From Herbaspirillum robiniae (GTDB lineage Bacteria; Pseudomonadota; Gammaproteobacteria; Burkholderiales; Burkholderiaceae_D): 64,000 nt of DNA. Below the pieces are notes generated by a model, which did not search any database, was not told the origin of the DNA, and saw nothing but the letters and a program-made list of their open reading frames with translations. Of the stretch, positions 47,535 through 56,105 are shown one piece after another. The translations under genes and the position numbers were made by a program. The stretch spans positions 1 to 64,000 of the forward strand of contig NZ_NJGU01000007.1 in the NCBI RefSeq assembly GCF_002213415.1, written 5' to 3'. The first letter of the stretch is position 1. Every line of letters starts with the position of its first letter.

Positions 47535-48221
47535 ATGGCGCAAGCGATGGAGCAACATCTACAGCAGCACGACTGGTTCAACGCCCTGTCTCCCGAGCAC
47601 CGCAAATTGGCGGCCGCCACCACGCAGCTGGCGCGCTTTTTTGCCGACTCGTTTATCGCGCGGCGCGGCGAGCTGTCCGAGTACTGGGTGGGCGTGCATG
47701 AGGGCCTGATCAAGCTCGCCGTCTACAACGTGGACGGACGCAGCAGCACCTTGTCCGGCGTGCCCGAAGGCGGCTGGTGCGGCGAGGGCAGCGTCATCAA
47801 GCGCGAGCCGCGCCGCTACGACGTGATCGCGGTGCGCGCCTCGCAGATCCTGCTGGTGCCGGCCGATACCTTCCATCGCCTGATGGCCGAGAGCCTGCCC
47901 TTCAACGCCTTCGTGATCCGCCAGTTGAACGAGCGCATGGGCCAGTTCATCGCCACCGTGCAAAACGAACGCCTGCTCGACGTCGATGCCCGCGTGGCCC
48001 AGGCCATCGCCCAGCTGTTCCATCCCATGCTCTATCCGCGCACGTCCAAGGTGCTGGAGCTGTCGCAGGAGGAGATCGGCCTGTTGACCGGGCTGTCGCG
48101 CCAGCGCGTGAACCAGGCCATGCGCCGGCTGGCCGAGCTGGGGTTGGTGGAGATTTCCTACCAGAGCATCCGCGTGGTCGACCTCGACGGCCTGCGCGCC
48201 TTCGGCATGGCCTCGTTGTGA
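47535..48221 (+). CDS. Crp/Fnr-family transcription regulator
   Basis: The 228-aa regulator has an N-terminal cyclic-nucleotide-binding-like beta barrel (GELSEYWVGVHEGLIKLAV region) and a C-terminal winged helix with recognition region LSQEEIGLLTGLSRQRVNQAMRRL (core GLSRQRVNQAM). FNR-type cysteines for a 4Fe-4S cluster are absent, and the cAMP-contact residues of CRP are not evident, so its signal is unknown. Start choice among ATGs at 47466, 47514, 47535 and 47547 is uncertain; 47535 gives the usual length. It is divergent from the acyl-CoA synthetase and may control it. Confidence 0.82.
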   Translation: MAQAMEQHLQQHDWFNALSPEHRKLAAATTQLARFFADSFIARRGELSEYWVGVHEGLIKLAVYNVDGRSSTLSGVPEGGWCGEGSVIKREPRRYDVIAVRASQILLVPADTFHRLMAESLPFNAFVIRQLNERMGQFIATVQNERLLDVDARVAQAIAQLFHPMLYPRTSKVLELSQEEIGLLTGLSRQRVNQAMRRLAELGLVEISYQSIRVVDLDGLRAFGMASL

Positions 48222-48310
48222 GAACATGCATGGTCGCCGCGGCGACAGTCTGCGCGCCGCGCCTGGCTTAACATCGTTGACGCTTCCATTTCTTCCATTT
48301 CCTTGACGCC

Positions 48311-48976
48311 ATGGCCATCGTCACCCACCACCACCTGCAGCTGCGCGAACTGCGTTTTGCCGCGCCCGCGCGCGTGAAGGTGTGGAAGGGCGGCGCCACG
48401 CTCAAGAGCGGCGGTGTGGCCATCGAGCTGCGCGAGGGCGAGAGCTTTACCGTGCCGCCTTTCGTGCGTTTCTCCTGCCTCGCTCATCCGCGCCTGGCGC
48501 CGGGCGCGGCCCGGCCCGCGGTCTGGTCGCTGGCGCTGGAGCCCGATGCCAACGCCGAGATGGAACGCGCCGCCGACGCCAGCAAGCCGTGGACGCGCAA
48601 GCTGGCCGCGGCCATCTTCGCCGAGCCCGCCGCCGACTGGAGCGCCGCGCGCATCGCCCGGCTGTGGCAGCTCACGCCGGCCCGGCTGCGCGCGCTGCTG
48701 TTCGCCGAGGGCGAGTCGCTGCGCAGCCTGGTGCGCGAGCAGCGCGTGGCCTGGGCGCTGGCCGCGCTGGCGCGCATGGATGACGCCGCGGCCGACTTCG
48801 CCGACGCCGGCTTCGCTTCGGCCACGGCGCTGGCGCGGGCTTGCCAGGATGTCATCGGCCTGCCGGCCGAGGTGGCCGCGCGCGCCATTTCGCTGCTGAG
48901 CGCATCGCCCGCGCCAAGCGCTCCTGCACGCGCCGCCGACGCCGGTCGCCGGCCGCGCTACCGGCCCTATTTCTGA
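48311..48976 (+). CDS. AraC-like regulator with a cupin-type N-terminus
   Basis: The 221-aa product appears to be a short AraC-family protein. Residues about 20-60 look like a cupin strand set ([26 protein letters not shown]). Residues about 110-195 resemble the AraC double helix-turn-helix ([21 protein letters not shown], core [15 protein letters not shown], then [18 protein letters not shown]). The second helix-turn-helix is weak, with Ala-rich replacement of the usual GF-F/Y motif, so the protein may be degenerate. The C-terminal 25 residues are Ala/Pro/Arg-rich. No target is obvious. Confidence 0.6.
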   Translation: MAIVTHHHLQLRELRFAAPARVKVWKGGATLKSGGVAIELREGESFTVPPFVRFSCLAHPRLAPGAARPAVWSLALEPDANAEMERAADASKPWTRKLAAAIFAEPAADWSAARIARLWQLTPARLRALLFAEGESLRSLVREQRVAWALAALARMDDAAADFADAGFASATALARACQDVIGLPAEVAARAISLLSASPAPSAPARAADAGRRPRYRPYF

Positions 48977-49070
48977 GGCGAGCGCCGCCCGTGCGGCGCA
49001 AGTTTGCTACCATCTGCGCTTTCCTCTTCGATTCTTCATTTTGCAGCGCCCCGCGCGGGCCGATTTCCCC

Positions 49071-50147
49071 ATGAGCAAGTTCTGGAGTCCCATCGTCAGC
49101 CGCCTGACGCCCTATACGCCGGGCGAGCAGCCCAAGATCGCCAACCTGGTCAAGCTGAACACCAACGAGAGCCCCTACGGCCCCTCGCCGCGCGCGCTCG
49201 AGGCCATCGCGCGCGAGGTGGGCGACAGCCTGCGCCTGTATCCCAACCCGGACGCCGAGCCGCTCAAGCTGGCCATCGCCGCGCGCCATGCCGCCGACGG
49301 CATCACGGCGCGCGAGGTGTTCGTGGGCAACGGTTCCGACGAGGTGCTGGCGCATGCCTTCCACGCGCTGCTGCAGCATGGCAAGCCCATCCTGTTCCCG
49401 GACATCACCTACAGCTTCTATCCGACCTACTCCGGCCTGTACCAGGTCGAGTACCGCGCGGTGCCGCTGGCTGCGGATTTCACCATCCGCGCCGACGATT
49501 ATCTCGGCCATGGCGAGGCCATCGGCGGCATCATCTTCCCCAACCCGAACGCGCCCACCGGCTGCCTGATGGGACTGGCCGAGATCGAGCGCATCCTGCA
49601 GGGCAATCCGGAACGCGTGGTGGTGGTCGACGAGGCCTACATCGACTTCGGCGGCGAGACCGCGATCCCGCTGGTGCAGCGCTATCCCAACCTGCTGGTG
49701 GTGCAGACCTTCTCCAAGTCGCGCGCGCTGGCCGGCATGCGCGTGGGCTTCGCGATCGGCCATGCCGACCTGATCGCCGCGCTGGAGCGCGTCAAGAACA
49801 GCTTCAACTCCTATCCGCTGGACCGCCCGGCGATCGCCGGCGCCACCGCCGCCATCGAAGACGAGGAATATTTCCGCAAGACCTGCGGCATGGTCGTCGC
49901 CAGCCGCGAGAAGCTGGTGGCCTCGCTCACGCAACTCGGTTTCGAGGTGCTGCCCTCGGCGGCCAACTTCGTGTTCGCGCGCCATGCGCAACATGACGCG
50001 GCCAAACTGGCGGCATCGCTGCGCGGCGACGGCATCATCGTGCGTCACTTCACCAGCGCGCGCATCAACCAGTTCCTGCGCATCACCATCGGCACCGACG
50101 AGGCTTGCGGCACGCTGGTGGCGTCGCTGAAGAAGCACCTGGCCTGA
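49071..50147 (+). CDS. hisC: Histidinol-phosphate aminotransferase
   Basis: The 358-aa PLP-dependent class I/II aminotransferase converts imidazole-acetol phosphate and glutamate to histidinol phosphate. Motifs are [12 protein letters not shown] at the N-terminus, [28 protein letters not shown] and the PLP lysine in [17 protein letters not shown] (core [10 protein letters not shown]). Its start at 49071 (MSKFWSP) gives normal length. It stands outside any his operon, so it may be a second copy with overlapping aromatic aminotransferase activity. A bidirectional terminator follows. Confidence 0.92.
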   Translation: MSKFWSPIVSRLTPYTPGEQPKIANLVKLNTNESPYGPSPRALEAIAREVGDSLRLYPNPDAEPLKLAIAARHAADGITAREVFVGNGSDEVLAHAFHALLQHGKPILFPDITYSFYPTYSGLYQVEYRAVPLAADFTIRADDYLGHGEAIGGIIFPNPNAPTGCLMGLAEIERILQGNPERVVVVDEAYIDFGGETAIPLVQRYPNLLVVQTFSKSRALAGMRVGFAIGHADLIAALERVKNSFNSYPLDRPAIAGATAAIEDEEYFRKTCGMVVASREKLVASLTQLGFEVLPSAANFVFARHAQHDAAKLAASLRGDGIIVRHFTSARINQFLRITIGTDEACGTLVASLKKHLA

Positions 50148-50170
50148 TCCGGCGCCGGTAATGCGAAAAG

Positions 50171-50200
50171 AAAAAGCGGCCCGCGGGCCGCTTTCTTTTT
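50171..50200. terminator. Bidirectional terminator between hisC and the MFS gene
   Basis: AAAGCGGCCC and GGGCCGCTTT-type arms flank a short GCG centre. A-rich sequence on the left and T-rich sequence on the right let it work for hisC (plus) and for the convergent MFS gene (minus). Confidence 0.85.
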
Positions 50201-50219
50201 GCCTCGAACCTGGCGCGGT

Positions 50220-51437
50220 TCAGGCGGGGCTGGGCAGGGCCCGCTGCCGCCACGCCAGCGCCGCGCCCGTCAGCAGCGTCAGCGCGGAGAACACCAGCCC
50301 GCGCTGCAGCCCGCCGGCGCCGTCGGCGATCCAGCCGACGATGGTCGGGCCGACGATCTGGCCGGCGGCGAAGATGATGGTGAAGGCGCTGATGCCGGCC
50401 GGCCAGTCGGCCTGCGGCAGGTTGTGGCGCACCATCGCGGTGGTCGAGGCCACCGCCGACAGGAAGCAGGCGCCGAACAGGATGCCCGAGGCGAACACCG
50501 CCGCAGGTTCCGCCGTGAAGGCCGGCAGCAGCGTGGCCACGCACAAGAGGCTGTTGAGGATGGCCAGCGACTGGCCGCCGCGGAAGCGGTCCAGCATGCG
50601 CGCCCAGATCCGTGAGGAGGCGAAGGTCGCCACGCCCAGCAGCGCAAAGAACAGCGTGATGCGCTCGGGCGGCATGCCCTGTTCCTTCAGCAGCGCGATG
50701 ACGAAGGTCATGTAGCCGATGTAGCCGAGCCCGAAGAACAGATAACCCAGCAGGCCGAACATCAGGCTGCGCGCGCGAAAGCCGCCGCGCGCCGAAGCCT
50801 GCGCCGGCGGCGACGGGATATGCCGCACCGGCAGCGCCATGAACACGCTGGCCACCAGCGCCAGCGCGCCCAGCAGCAGCCACGCCCATTGCCAGGGATG
50901 CGGCGCGCCGTGCGCGGCGGCCGCCTGCATGACCGGCGGCACCAGCAGCGAAGCCACCGCGATGCCGATGCCGGTGCCGCCGTAATACAGGCCCAGCAGC
51001 AAGCCGGCGCGCTGCGCGTGCAGCGCCGCCAGGCGACTCACCAGCAGGCCGCCGGAGACGAAGATGAAGGCGCTGGTGATGCCGGTGGCCACCCGCAGCG
51101 CCAGTTGCGTCGCGGTGTCGGTGACGAAGCCGGGGACGAAGGTCAGCAGCGCCGTGCCGAAGGCGCCGGCCACCAGCACGCGATGAGCCCGGTAGCGCCG
51201 CATCAGCAGCGGCGTGACCAGCGCGCCCAGCAGGTAGCCCAGCGCGTTGCCGGTGTTCATGCCGCCGGCGATCAGGTAGGGCCAGCCGAGGTCGGCGCGC
51301 ATCGGCGCCAGCAGCAGCGCATAGGAAAAGCGCGCCACGCCGAGCGCGACGGCGGTGCCCAATGACAGGGCCAGGGCGGTGAGGATGGGGTGGCGCAGGA
51401 TGAAGTCCTGCGACTCGGGTTCCTTGGTGGTCGGCAT
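50220..51437 (-). CDS. YbfB/YjiJ-family MFS transporter
   Basis: The 405-aa inner-membrane transporter has 12 predicted helices. The N-terminal ALGVARFSYALLLAPMRADLGW (core GVARFSYALLLP-like) and AGGMNTGNALGYLLGAL segments are typical of this family, often annotated as YbfB or YjiJ. Substrate unknown. I chose the ATG at 51437 (MPTTKEP); the frame runs to 51503. It converges on hisC across a shared terminator and starts 82 bp from the stop of the HD-GYP gene, which reads the same way. Confidence 0.85.
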   Translation of the reverse strand: MPTTKEPESQDFILRHPILTALALSLGTAVALGVARFSYALLLAPMRADLGWPYLIAGGMNTGNALGYLLGALVTPLLMRRYRAHRVLVAGAFGTALLTFVPGFVTDTATQLALRVATGITSAFIFVSGGLLVSRLAALHAQRAGLLLGLYYGGTGIGIAVASLLVPPVMQAAAAHGAPHPWQWAWLLLGALALVASVFMALPVRHIPSPPAQASARGGFRARSLMFGLLGYLFFGLGYIGYMTFVIALLKEQGMPPERITLFFALLGVATFASSRIWARMLDRFRGGQSLAILNSLLCVATLLPAFTAEPAAVFASGILFGACFLSAVASTTAMVRHNLPQADWPAGISAFTIIFAAGQIVGPTIVGWIADGAGGLQRGLVFSALTLLTGAALAWRQRALPSPA

Positions 51438-51519
51438 GGGGCGGCGTCTCCGGGGCCAGTATCGTTCTTGTGGGCCCAAGTGTAGCCGAACGGCCGCGTT
51501 CACATGCGGCAGGCGAAGT

Positions 51520-52119
51520 TCAGGCGGCGCCTTCGTGCCACAGTTTCAGGTCGATCACCTCGAGGCAGGCGTCCACCACCACCGGGTCCAGGCGCGTGCC
51601 GCGCAGGCGGCGGATTTCATCCAGCGCCACCTGCATGCCCAGCGACTTGCGGTAGGGGCGGTCGGCCGAGATCGACTCGACGATGTCGGACACCGTCAGG
51701 ATGCGCGACTCCAGCGGAATCGCCTCGGCCGTCACGCCGCGCGGATAGCCGCTGCCGTCCAGGTACTCGTGGTGGCACCAGACGATCTCGGCCAGGTTGA
51801 ACGGGAAGCTGATATGCCTCAAGACGTCGTAGCCGATCTGCACGTGCGTCTTGAGCACGGCGTATTCCTCGTCGGTGATGCGGCCGGGTTTGTTGAGCAG
51901 CTCCAGCGAGATCCTGGCCTTGCCGATGTCGTGCACCTGAGCCGCCATGTGCAGCACGTCGATGCGTTCGCGCGGCAGGCCGAGGCGTTCGGCGATCTTC
52001 ACGCACAGTTCGGCCGTGCGGTCTTCATGGCCCGGCGTATAGCCGTCGGTGAGCCGATGCATGGCGATCAGCGCATCGACGATTTCCTGGTAAATCTGGT
52101 TTGGTTCTGAAACTGGCAT
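51520..52119 (-). CDS. HD-GYP domain protein (probable c-di-GMP phosphodiesterase)
   Basis: The 199-aa protein consists almost entirely of one HD-GYP domain. The metal-binding set is intact: HEDRTAELC, the HD pair in AAQVHDIGKARIS, KTHVQIGYDVL, and the signature WCHHEYLDGSGYPRG. Stand-alone HD-GYP proteins hydrolyse cyclic di-GMP to pGpG or GMP, though some bind rather than cleave. No receiver or sensor domain is attached. The ATG at 52119 has AGGG 8 nt upstream; a long open frame upstream (to 53646) is antisense to the next gene. Confidence 0.9.
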   Translation of the reverse strand: MPVSEPNQIYQEIVDALIAMHRLTDGYTPGHEDRTAELCVKIAERLGLPRERIDVLHMAAQVHDIGKARISLELLNKPGRITDEEYAVLKTHVQIGYDVLRHISFPFNLAEIVWCHHEYLDGSGYPRGVTAEAIPLESRILTVSDIVESISADRPYRKSLGMQVALDEIRRLRGTRLDPVVVDACLEVIDLKLWHEGAA

Positions 52120-52374
52120 CCCTGTCCCTGCAAGATTGCAGCGCGAGCCCGTGCGGCGCCGATGTGGAGCCGATGTGGAGCCCTGTGGCACGAGGATCAG
52201 AAGCGGCTGGGGTGGCGTGGCAGTATGCGCGGCGCCTGCCGTGAACCTCTGAGCGCTGCCGCCGTCTGACGGCAGCCTCGCCGCCGGCCGACCACACTCC
52301 TTTTTTCGGAGCTTTCCCGGTTGTCGGATAATAGCGGCTGCAATGCCGAGGCAGTTTACCTTCATGACGTATCG

Positions 52375-53535
52375 ATGACAACCAAGCTTTCCACTTCGCG
52401 CGCCGGCCTGATCGGCCAGGCGCGCTGGCGCCAGATCGCCATTCCCCTGTTCTTCCTGCTGCTGGGCATCGTGTTCGCCAGCTGGGCGGCGCGCATTCCC
52501 GCCATCCGCGACCACCTGCAGCTGGACGCCGCCACGCTGGCCCTGGTGCTGCTGTGCGGCGGCATCGGCGCGGTCGGCTCGTTTCCGCTGGCGGCCTGGC
52601 TGACCGGGCACTACGGCGCGCGCCACAGTACCCTCTATGCCGGGCTGGCGCTGCTGGTGTCGCTGCCGCTGCTGGGCCTGGCGCCGGGGCTGTGGAGCCT
52701 GATGGCGGTCAGCGTGTTCTACGGCGCGGCCTCCAGCTGCTTCGACGTGGCCATCAACGCGCTGGGCGCGCAGGCCGAGAAGGACGCCGGGCGCCCCATC
52801 ATGTCGATGCTGCACGGCTGGTTCTGCGTGGGCACCTTCTCCGGCGCGCTGATCGCCAGCGGCATCGCCGGCCTGGGCATCGCGCCGGTGTGGCATTTCC
52901 TGCTGGTGTCGGCGCTGTTCCTGTGGCCGCTGTATGCCGCCTACCAGGCCATGCCCGACGACAAGCCCGAGCACGACCCGCACCGCAAGATCTTCGCCAT
53001 TCCGCACGGACACCTGGTGGTGCTGGGCGTGATCGGATTCTGCGGCGCCATCGTCGAGGGCTCGGTCGCCGACTGGAGCGGCATCTACATGAAGGACCAC
53101 ATCCACGCCACCGACGGCGGCACGCCGCTGGCCTATGCCGCCTTCGCCGGCATGATGCTGTCGGTCCGCATGGTCGGCGACCGCCTCAAGCAGCGCTACC
53201 ACGCGCGCCGCATCGTGGCGCTGGGCACGCTGGGCGCGGCCGTCGGCATCGGCATCGCGGTGATGGCGCAGTCGATGGGGGTGGCCATCCTCGGCTTCGC
53301 GATCGCCGGCGCCGGCGTGGCGGCGGTGTTCCCGTTCGTCTTCAGCGCCGCCGGCCGGCACGGTTCCACCGCGCTGGCGGCGGTGGCCACGCTGGGTTAC
53401 AGCGGCAGCCTGATCGGCCCGCCGGCGGTCGGTTTCCTGGTGCACGGCTGGGGTCTGCAGGCGGGGCTGGCCTTCCTCGGCGCGCTGTGCCTGGCCATCG
53501 CCCTGTGCAGCAGCCGGGCGCAATGGCTGGAATGA
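52375..53535 (+). CDS. YbjJ-like MFS transporter
   Basis: The 386-aa inner-membrane transporter has 12 predicted helices. Motifs are FFLLLGIVFASWAARIPAI near the start (core FASWAARIP), FDVAINALGAQAEKDAGRPIMSMLHGWF (core HGWFCVGTFSGA) and GEGSVADWSGIYM-type sequence, here VEGSVADWSGIYMK, all typical of the YbjJ/fucose-permease-like group. The substrate is unknown. The start is uncertain: the ATG at 52375 lacks a good ribosome site, and a TTG at 52321 would add 18 residues. Divergent from the HD-GYP gene. Confidence 0.85.
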   Translation: MTTKLSTSRAGLIGQARWRQIAIPLFFLLLGIVFASWAARIPAIRDHLQLDAATLALVLLCGGIGAVGSFPLAAWLTGHYGARHSTLYAGLALLVSLPLLGLAPGLWSLMAVSVFYGAASSCFDVAINALGAQAEKDAGRPIMSMLHGWFCVGTFSGALIASGIAGLGIAPVWHFLLVSALFLWPLYAAYQAMPDDKPEHDPHRKIFAIPHGHLVVLGVIGFCGAIVEGSVADWSGIYMKDHIHATDGGTPLAYAAFAGMMLSVRMVGDRLKQRYHARRIVALGTLGAAVGIGIAVMAQSMGVAILGFAIAGAGVAAVFPFVFSAAGRHGSTALAAVATLGYSGSLIGPPAVGFLVHGWGLQAGLAFLGALCLAIALCSSRAQWLE

Positions 53536-53634
53536 ACCGGGCGCCACTGGTGTAGTCTCGAAAAACTTGGCGGAACGCGCTATTCGGGGCGGCAGTCTGA
53601 ACGCGCTCCATGACAAGAAAACGAAAGGAACACC

Positions 53635-54510
53635 ATGCCCTCGCAACCCGGCTCCCTCTCCTTACCGCAGTTCCTCCCGCGCGCGCTGGCAGGCGTGGCG
53701 CTGCTTTGCCTGCTGGGCGCCTGCGCCGCGCCGGCCGGCGGCGGCGCGCCGCAAGCCGCGGCACAGGCGCCGGCGTCATCGCCAGGCGCGCAACAGCCGG
53801 CGGCGGGCGATCCCGCATTGACGGCCAACGACTGGCAACTGGTGCAATGGAGCGGCGGCAGCCTGCCGCAGGACAACGGCGGCGAGCCCGTGGTGCTGCA
53901 TTTCGCAGCCCAGGGCGGCAGCGGCAATGCCGGCGGCAACGTCAGCGGCCGCGCCGGCTGCAACCGTTTCAACGCCGCCTACGCGCTCACCGTGCCGGGC
54001 GGCATCGCCTTCGACAGGGCCGCAAGCACCCGCATGGCCTGCCTGCCGCCGTTGATGCAATTCGAGTCGGCCTACCTCGCCTCGCTGTTGGCGGTGCGCG
54101 CCTATCAGCTCAGCGCGGGCGTGCTGACGCTGCGTGACGCGGCCGGCAACGTCCAGCAATATCGCGCGCCGGGTGAAGAGCCGCAGTCCGCTCCGGCGCG
54201 CCCTGCTACCGCGCCGGACGCGCAGGTGGCCGAACTGTACGTGGCGCCCGTGCGCGCGCGCTGCACCGGCGTGGCGCCCATGCAGTGCCTGCAGGTGCGG
54301 CGCGAGCCCAAGGGGCCGTGGGAGCTCTGGTATGCGCCCATCGACGGCTTCCACTTTAAGACCGGCACCGCCTATCGCATCCGCATCGTCGGCACGCCGG
54401 TGGCCAACCCGCCGGCCGACGGCAGCAGCATCAGCTGGAAGCTGGACAAGATCCTCGAGCAGCACCGCGCCGGCCCGCGCCGCGCCAGGCCCGCCGCGGA
54501 AAAGAAATGA
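53635..54510 (+). CDS. META domain plus DUF4377 lipoprotein
   Basis: The 291-aa envelope lipoprotein has a signal with lipobox LLGAC (Cys about residue 30), a low-complexity Ala/Gln/Pro linker to about residue 60, then a META domain (NDWQLVQWSGG ... GRAGCNRFNAAYAL ... STRMACLPPLMQFESAYL), the HslJ-like fold linked to heat or novobiocin tolerance. A C-terminal DUF4377 module (CLQVRREPKGPWELWYAPIDGF, core KGPWELWY, then TAYRIRIVG) follows. The tail is Arg/Ala-rich. AAAGGAA precedes the ATG. It probably acts in the outer envelope; precise role unknown. Confidence 0.82.
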   Translation: MPSQPGSLSLPQFLPRALAGVALLCLLGACAAPAGGGAPQAAAQAPASSPGAQQPAAGDPALTANDWQLVQWSGGSLPQDNGGEPVVLHFAAQGGSGNAGGNVSGRAGCNRFNAAYALTVPGGIAFDRAASTRMACLPPLMQFESAYLASLLAVRAYQLSAGVLTLRDAAGNVQQYRAPGEEPQSAPARPATAPDAQVAELYVAPVRARCTGVAPMQCLQVRREPKGPWELWYAPIDGFHFKTGTAYRIRIVGTPVANPPADGSSISWKLDKILEQHRAGPRRARPAAEKK

Positions 54511-54582
54511 AATCGAAATAAAATAGCGGCTTTGCCCGCCGCTCCTGAACGGACGGCGGGTGCGCGGCAAGGGAGGGATATC

Positions 54583-55278
54583 ATGCGCAACCTGGTTCTG
54601 CTGCCAGGCTTCATGCTCAACGAGCACCTGTGGGACGACATGCGAAGCGACCTGGCCACGCTGGGCGCGCTGACCTTCGGCGACCTGGGCCAGGACATCG
54701 GCATCCAGGCCATGGCCGACGCCGTGCTGCGCCAGGCGCCGGAGCAGTTCGTGCTGTTCGGTTTCTCGATGGGCGGCTTCGTCGCCCAGGCGGTGGCGTT
54801 GAAGGCGCCCGAGCGCGTGCTGGGGCTGGCCTTGCTCAATACCTCCTCGCGCCCGCAGACCGAACAGGAGTCGGTGTCGACCAAGGCCCAGCTCGATATC
54901 GCCCAGCGCACGCCCTTCAAGGGGCTGACGTCGCGCGCGCTGGCGTCGTCGCTGCATCCGGCGCGCAGCACCGACCGCGCGCTGCTGGACCGGCTGCAGG
55001 CGATGGCGCTGGCCAACGGCAAGGAGGTGTTCCTGCGCCAGCTGCAGACGCTGCGCGACAGCAATGCCGAGGTGCTGAAGCAGTTGCGCTGTCCGGTGCT
55101 GATCGTGGCCAGCGACCAGGACAAATTGCGCTCGGTGGAAGAGTCCGAGGAAATGGCGCGCCAGATCGCGCAGGCGCGCTTCGAGATCGTGGCCGATTGC
55201 GGCCACATGACGCCGATGGAGAAGCCGGGCGAACTGTTCGGCATCATCGGCGACTGGCTGGCGCAGTCCGGTTTGTAG
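54583..55278 (+). CDS. Alpha/beta hydrolase
   Basis: The 231-aa cytoplasmic hydrolase of the alpha/beta fold has the nucleophile elbow GFSMGGF (Ser about residue 64), a probable acid in VASDQDKLR and the catalytic His in CGHMTP near the C-terminus. The oxyanion region is LLPGFMLNEHLW. No cap domain is large enough to suggest a specific class, so the substrate (an ester, lactone or thioester) is unknown. GGGAGGG stands before the ATG at 54583. A bidirectional terminator follows. Confidence 0.85.
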   Translation: MRNLVLLPGFMLNEHLWDDMRSDLATLGALTFGDLGQDIGIQAMADAVLRQAPEQFVLFGFSMGGFVAQAVALKAPERVLGLALLNTSSRPQTEQESVSTKAQLDIAQRTPFKGLTSRALASSLHPARSTDRALLDRLQAMALANGKEVFLRQLQTLRDSNAEVLKQLRCPVLIVASDQDKLRSVEESEEMARQIAQARFEIVADCGHMTPMEKPGELFGIIGDWLAQSGL

Positions 55279-55316
55279 AACCCGCCGCCATAGCGGCGTC
55301 GTCGCTTGCACAAAAA

Positions 55317-55350
55317 ACAAAGGCGGCAGGAGAATTCCTGCCGCCTTTTG
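55317..55350. terminator. Bidirectional terminator
   Basis: AAAGGCGGCAGGA (55319-55331) pairs with TCCTGCCGCCTTT (55336-55348) around GAAT. T-rich sequence follows on both strands. It ends the alpha/beta hydrolase gene and could serve the convergent small gene at 55441. Confidence 0.88.
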
Positions 55351-55440
55351 CTTTGTCTTGATGTCTGCTGCCTGTCCCTGGCTTTGCGGACCGGGCCGCC
55401 CGCCTGCTACCGCAGCGGGACTTGTCCCGCTCCTTCTTCT

Positions 55441-55710
55441 TCAACCTTCATCCGGCTCCTTCGGCGGCGCCCCGGCGGCGCGCCGTCCCGGGCCCTTGTT
55501 GGCCTCGTCCAGGCCGCCGGTGCCGCGCAGGTCGGTATCCACCTGGCCCTCGCGGATGTCGTTGTAGGCGTGGCGGATTTCATGCCGCTCCACCTTGTGG
55601 CCGCTGCGCGCCGGATCCTGGCGATCGAAATTCTGATCGTGCTCATGCGGCAGGCGCGGTTTGTCATGTTTCGGATGACGATCTTTTCTGGTTCTGAGAA
55701 AGCTGGTCAT
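55441..55710 (-). CDS. Small charged protein of unknown function
   Basis: The 89-aa product is hydrophilic and rich in Arg, Asp, His and Glu, with no signal peptide or membrane helix. The N-terminal third is basic (TSFLRTRKDRHPKHDKPRL, core RTRKDRHPKHDK) and the middle holds HEIRHAYNDIREGQVDTDLRG (core NDIREGQVDTDLRGT), which looks conserved and structured. GAGGAAAAT before the ATG at 55710 is a good ribosome site, supporting a real gene. The C-terminus is Gly/Pro/Ala-rich. I recognise no function; intrinsic disorder or nucleic-acid contact is possible. Confidence 0.65.
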   Translation of the reverse strand: MTSFLRTRKDRHPKHDKPRLPHEHDQNFDRQDPARSGHKVERHEIRHAYNDIREGQVDTDLRGTGGLDEANKGPGRRAAGAPPKEPDEG

Positions 55711-56021
55711 ATTTTCCTCGCGTCAAGTGTCGGTGCTCTGCGCCTTCGCCGTGCGCGGCAGGATCCGGTGTTGCCGGATCTCCCGTGGCGCCATCGTTGA
55801 ACTGCGCGCGCCGTGCGGAAGGTGTAAGCGAACAAATACGACCGGGCGCTGCACAAGAAGTGCCGACCGTTACAACTTGCGTGAAAAATGGGGGATTTGT
55901 CCGACGGACGAATCGCACATCGGCGGTAGGAAGTGGGGAGGGGGAGCGAAATCCTGCGGGTTTGTACCGCTTTGATGTCGCCTTAGGCCTTGCGGTTCCA
56001 GTCCACGCATAAGCGTATGCA
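55711..56021. other. Gap without a supported gene
   Basis: Several short frames are open here on both strands but none has a ribosome site or protein-like composition. The left part should hold the promoter of the small gene at 55441-55710. I see nothing else. Confidence 0.5.
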
Positions 56022-56064
56022 AGAAAAGACAAAGGCGGACCTGTGATCCGCCTTGTCTTTTTTT
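56022..56064. terminator. Bidirectional terminator after the nitronate monooxygenase gene
   Basis: AAGACAAAGGCGGA pairs with TCCGCCTTGTCTT with one unpaired base, followed by TTTTTT at 56058-56064 on the plus strand and a T-rich run on the minus strand. Its position 40 bp past the stop at 56106 fits the minus-strand gene. Confidence 0.8.
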
Positions 56065-56105
56065 GTTGGCAGCCCGCTGCCCGGACTGCGCAGTCCGGGG
56101 AGGCC

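Noticed and set aside
52120..53646. N-terminal extension of the HD-GYP protein (frame open to 53646)
   Set aside because: The extension is antisense to the YbjJ-like transporter gene and is Gln/Arg/His-rich; the ATG at 52119 begins the recognisable domain.
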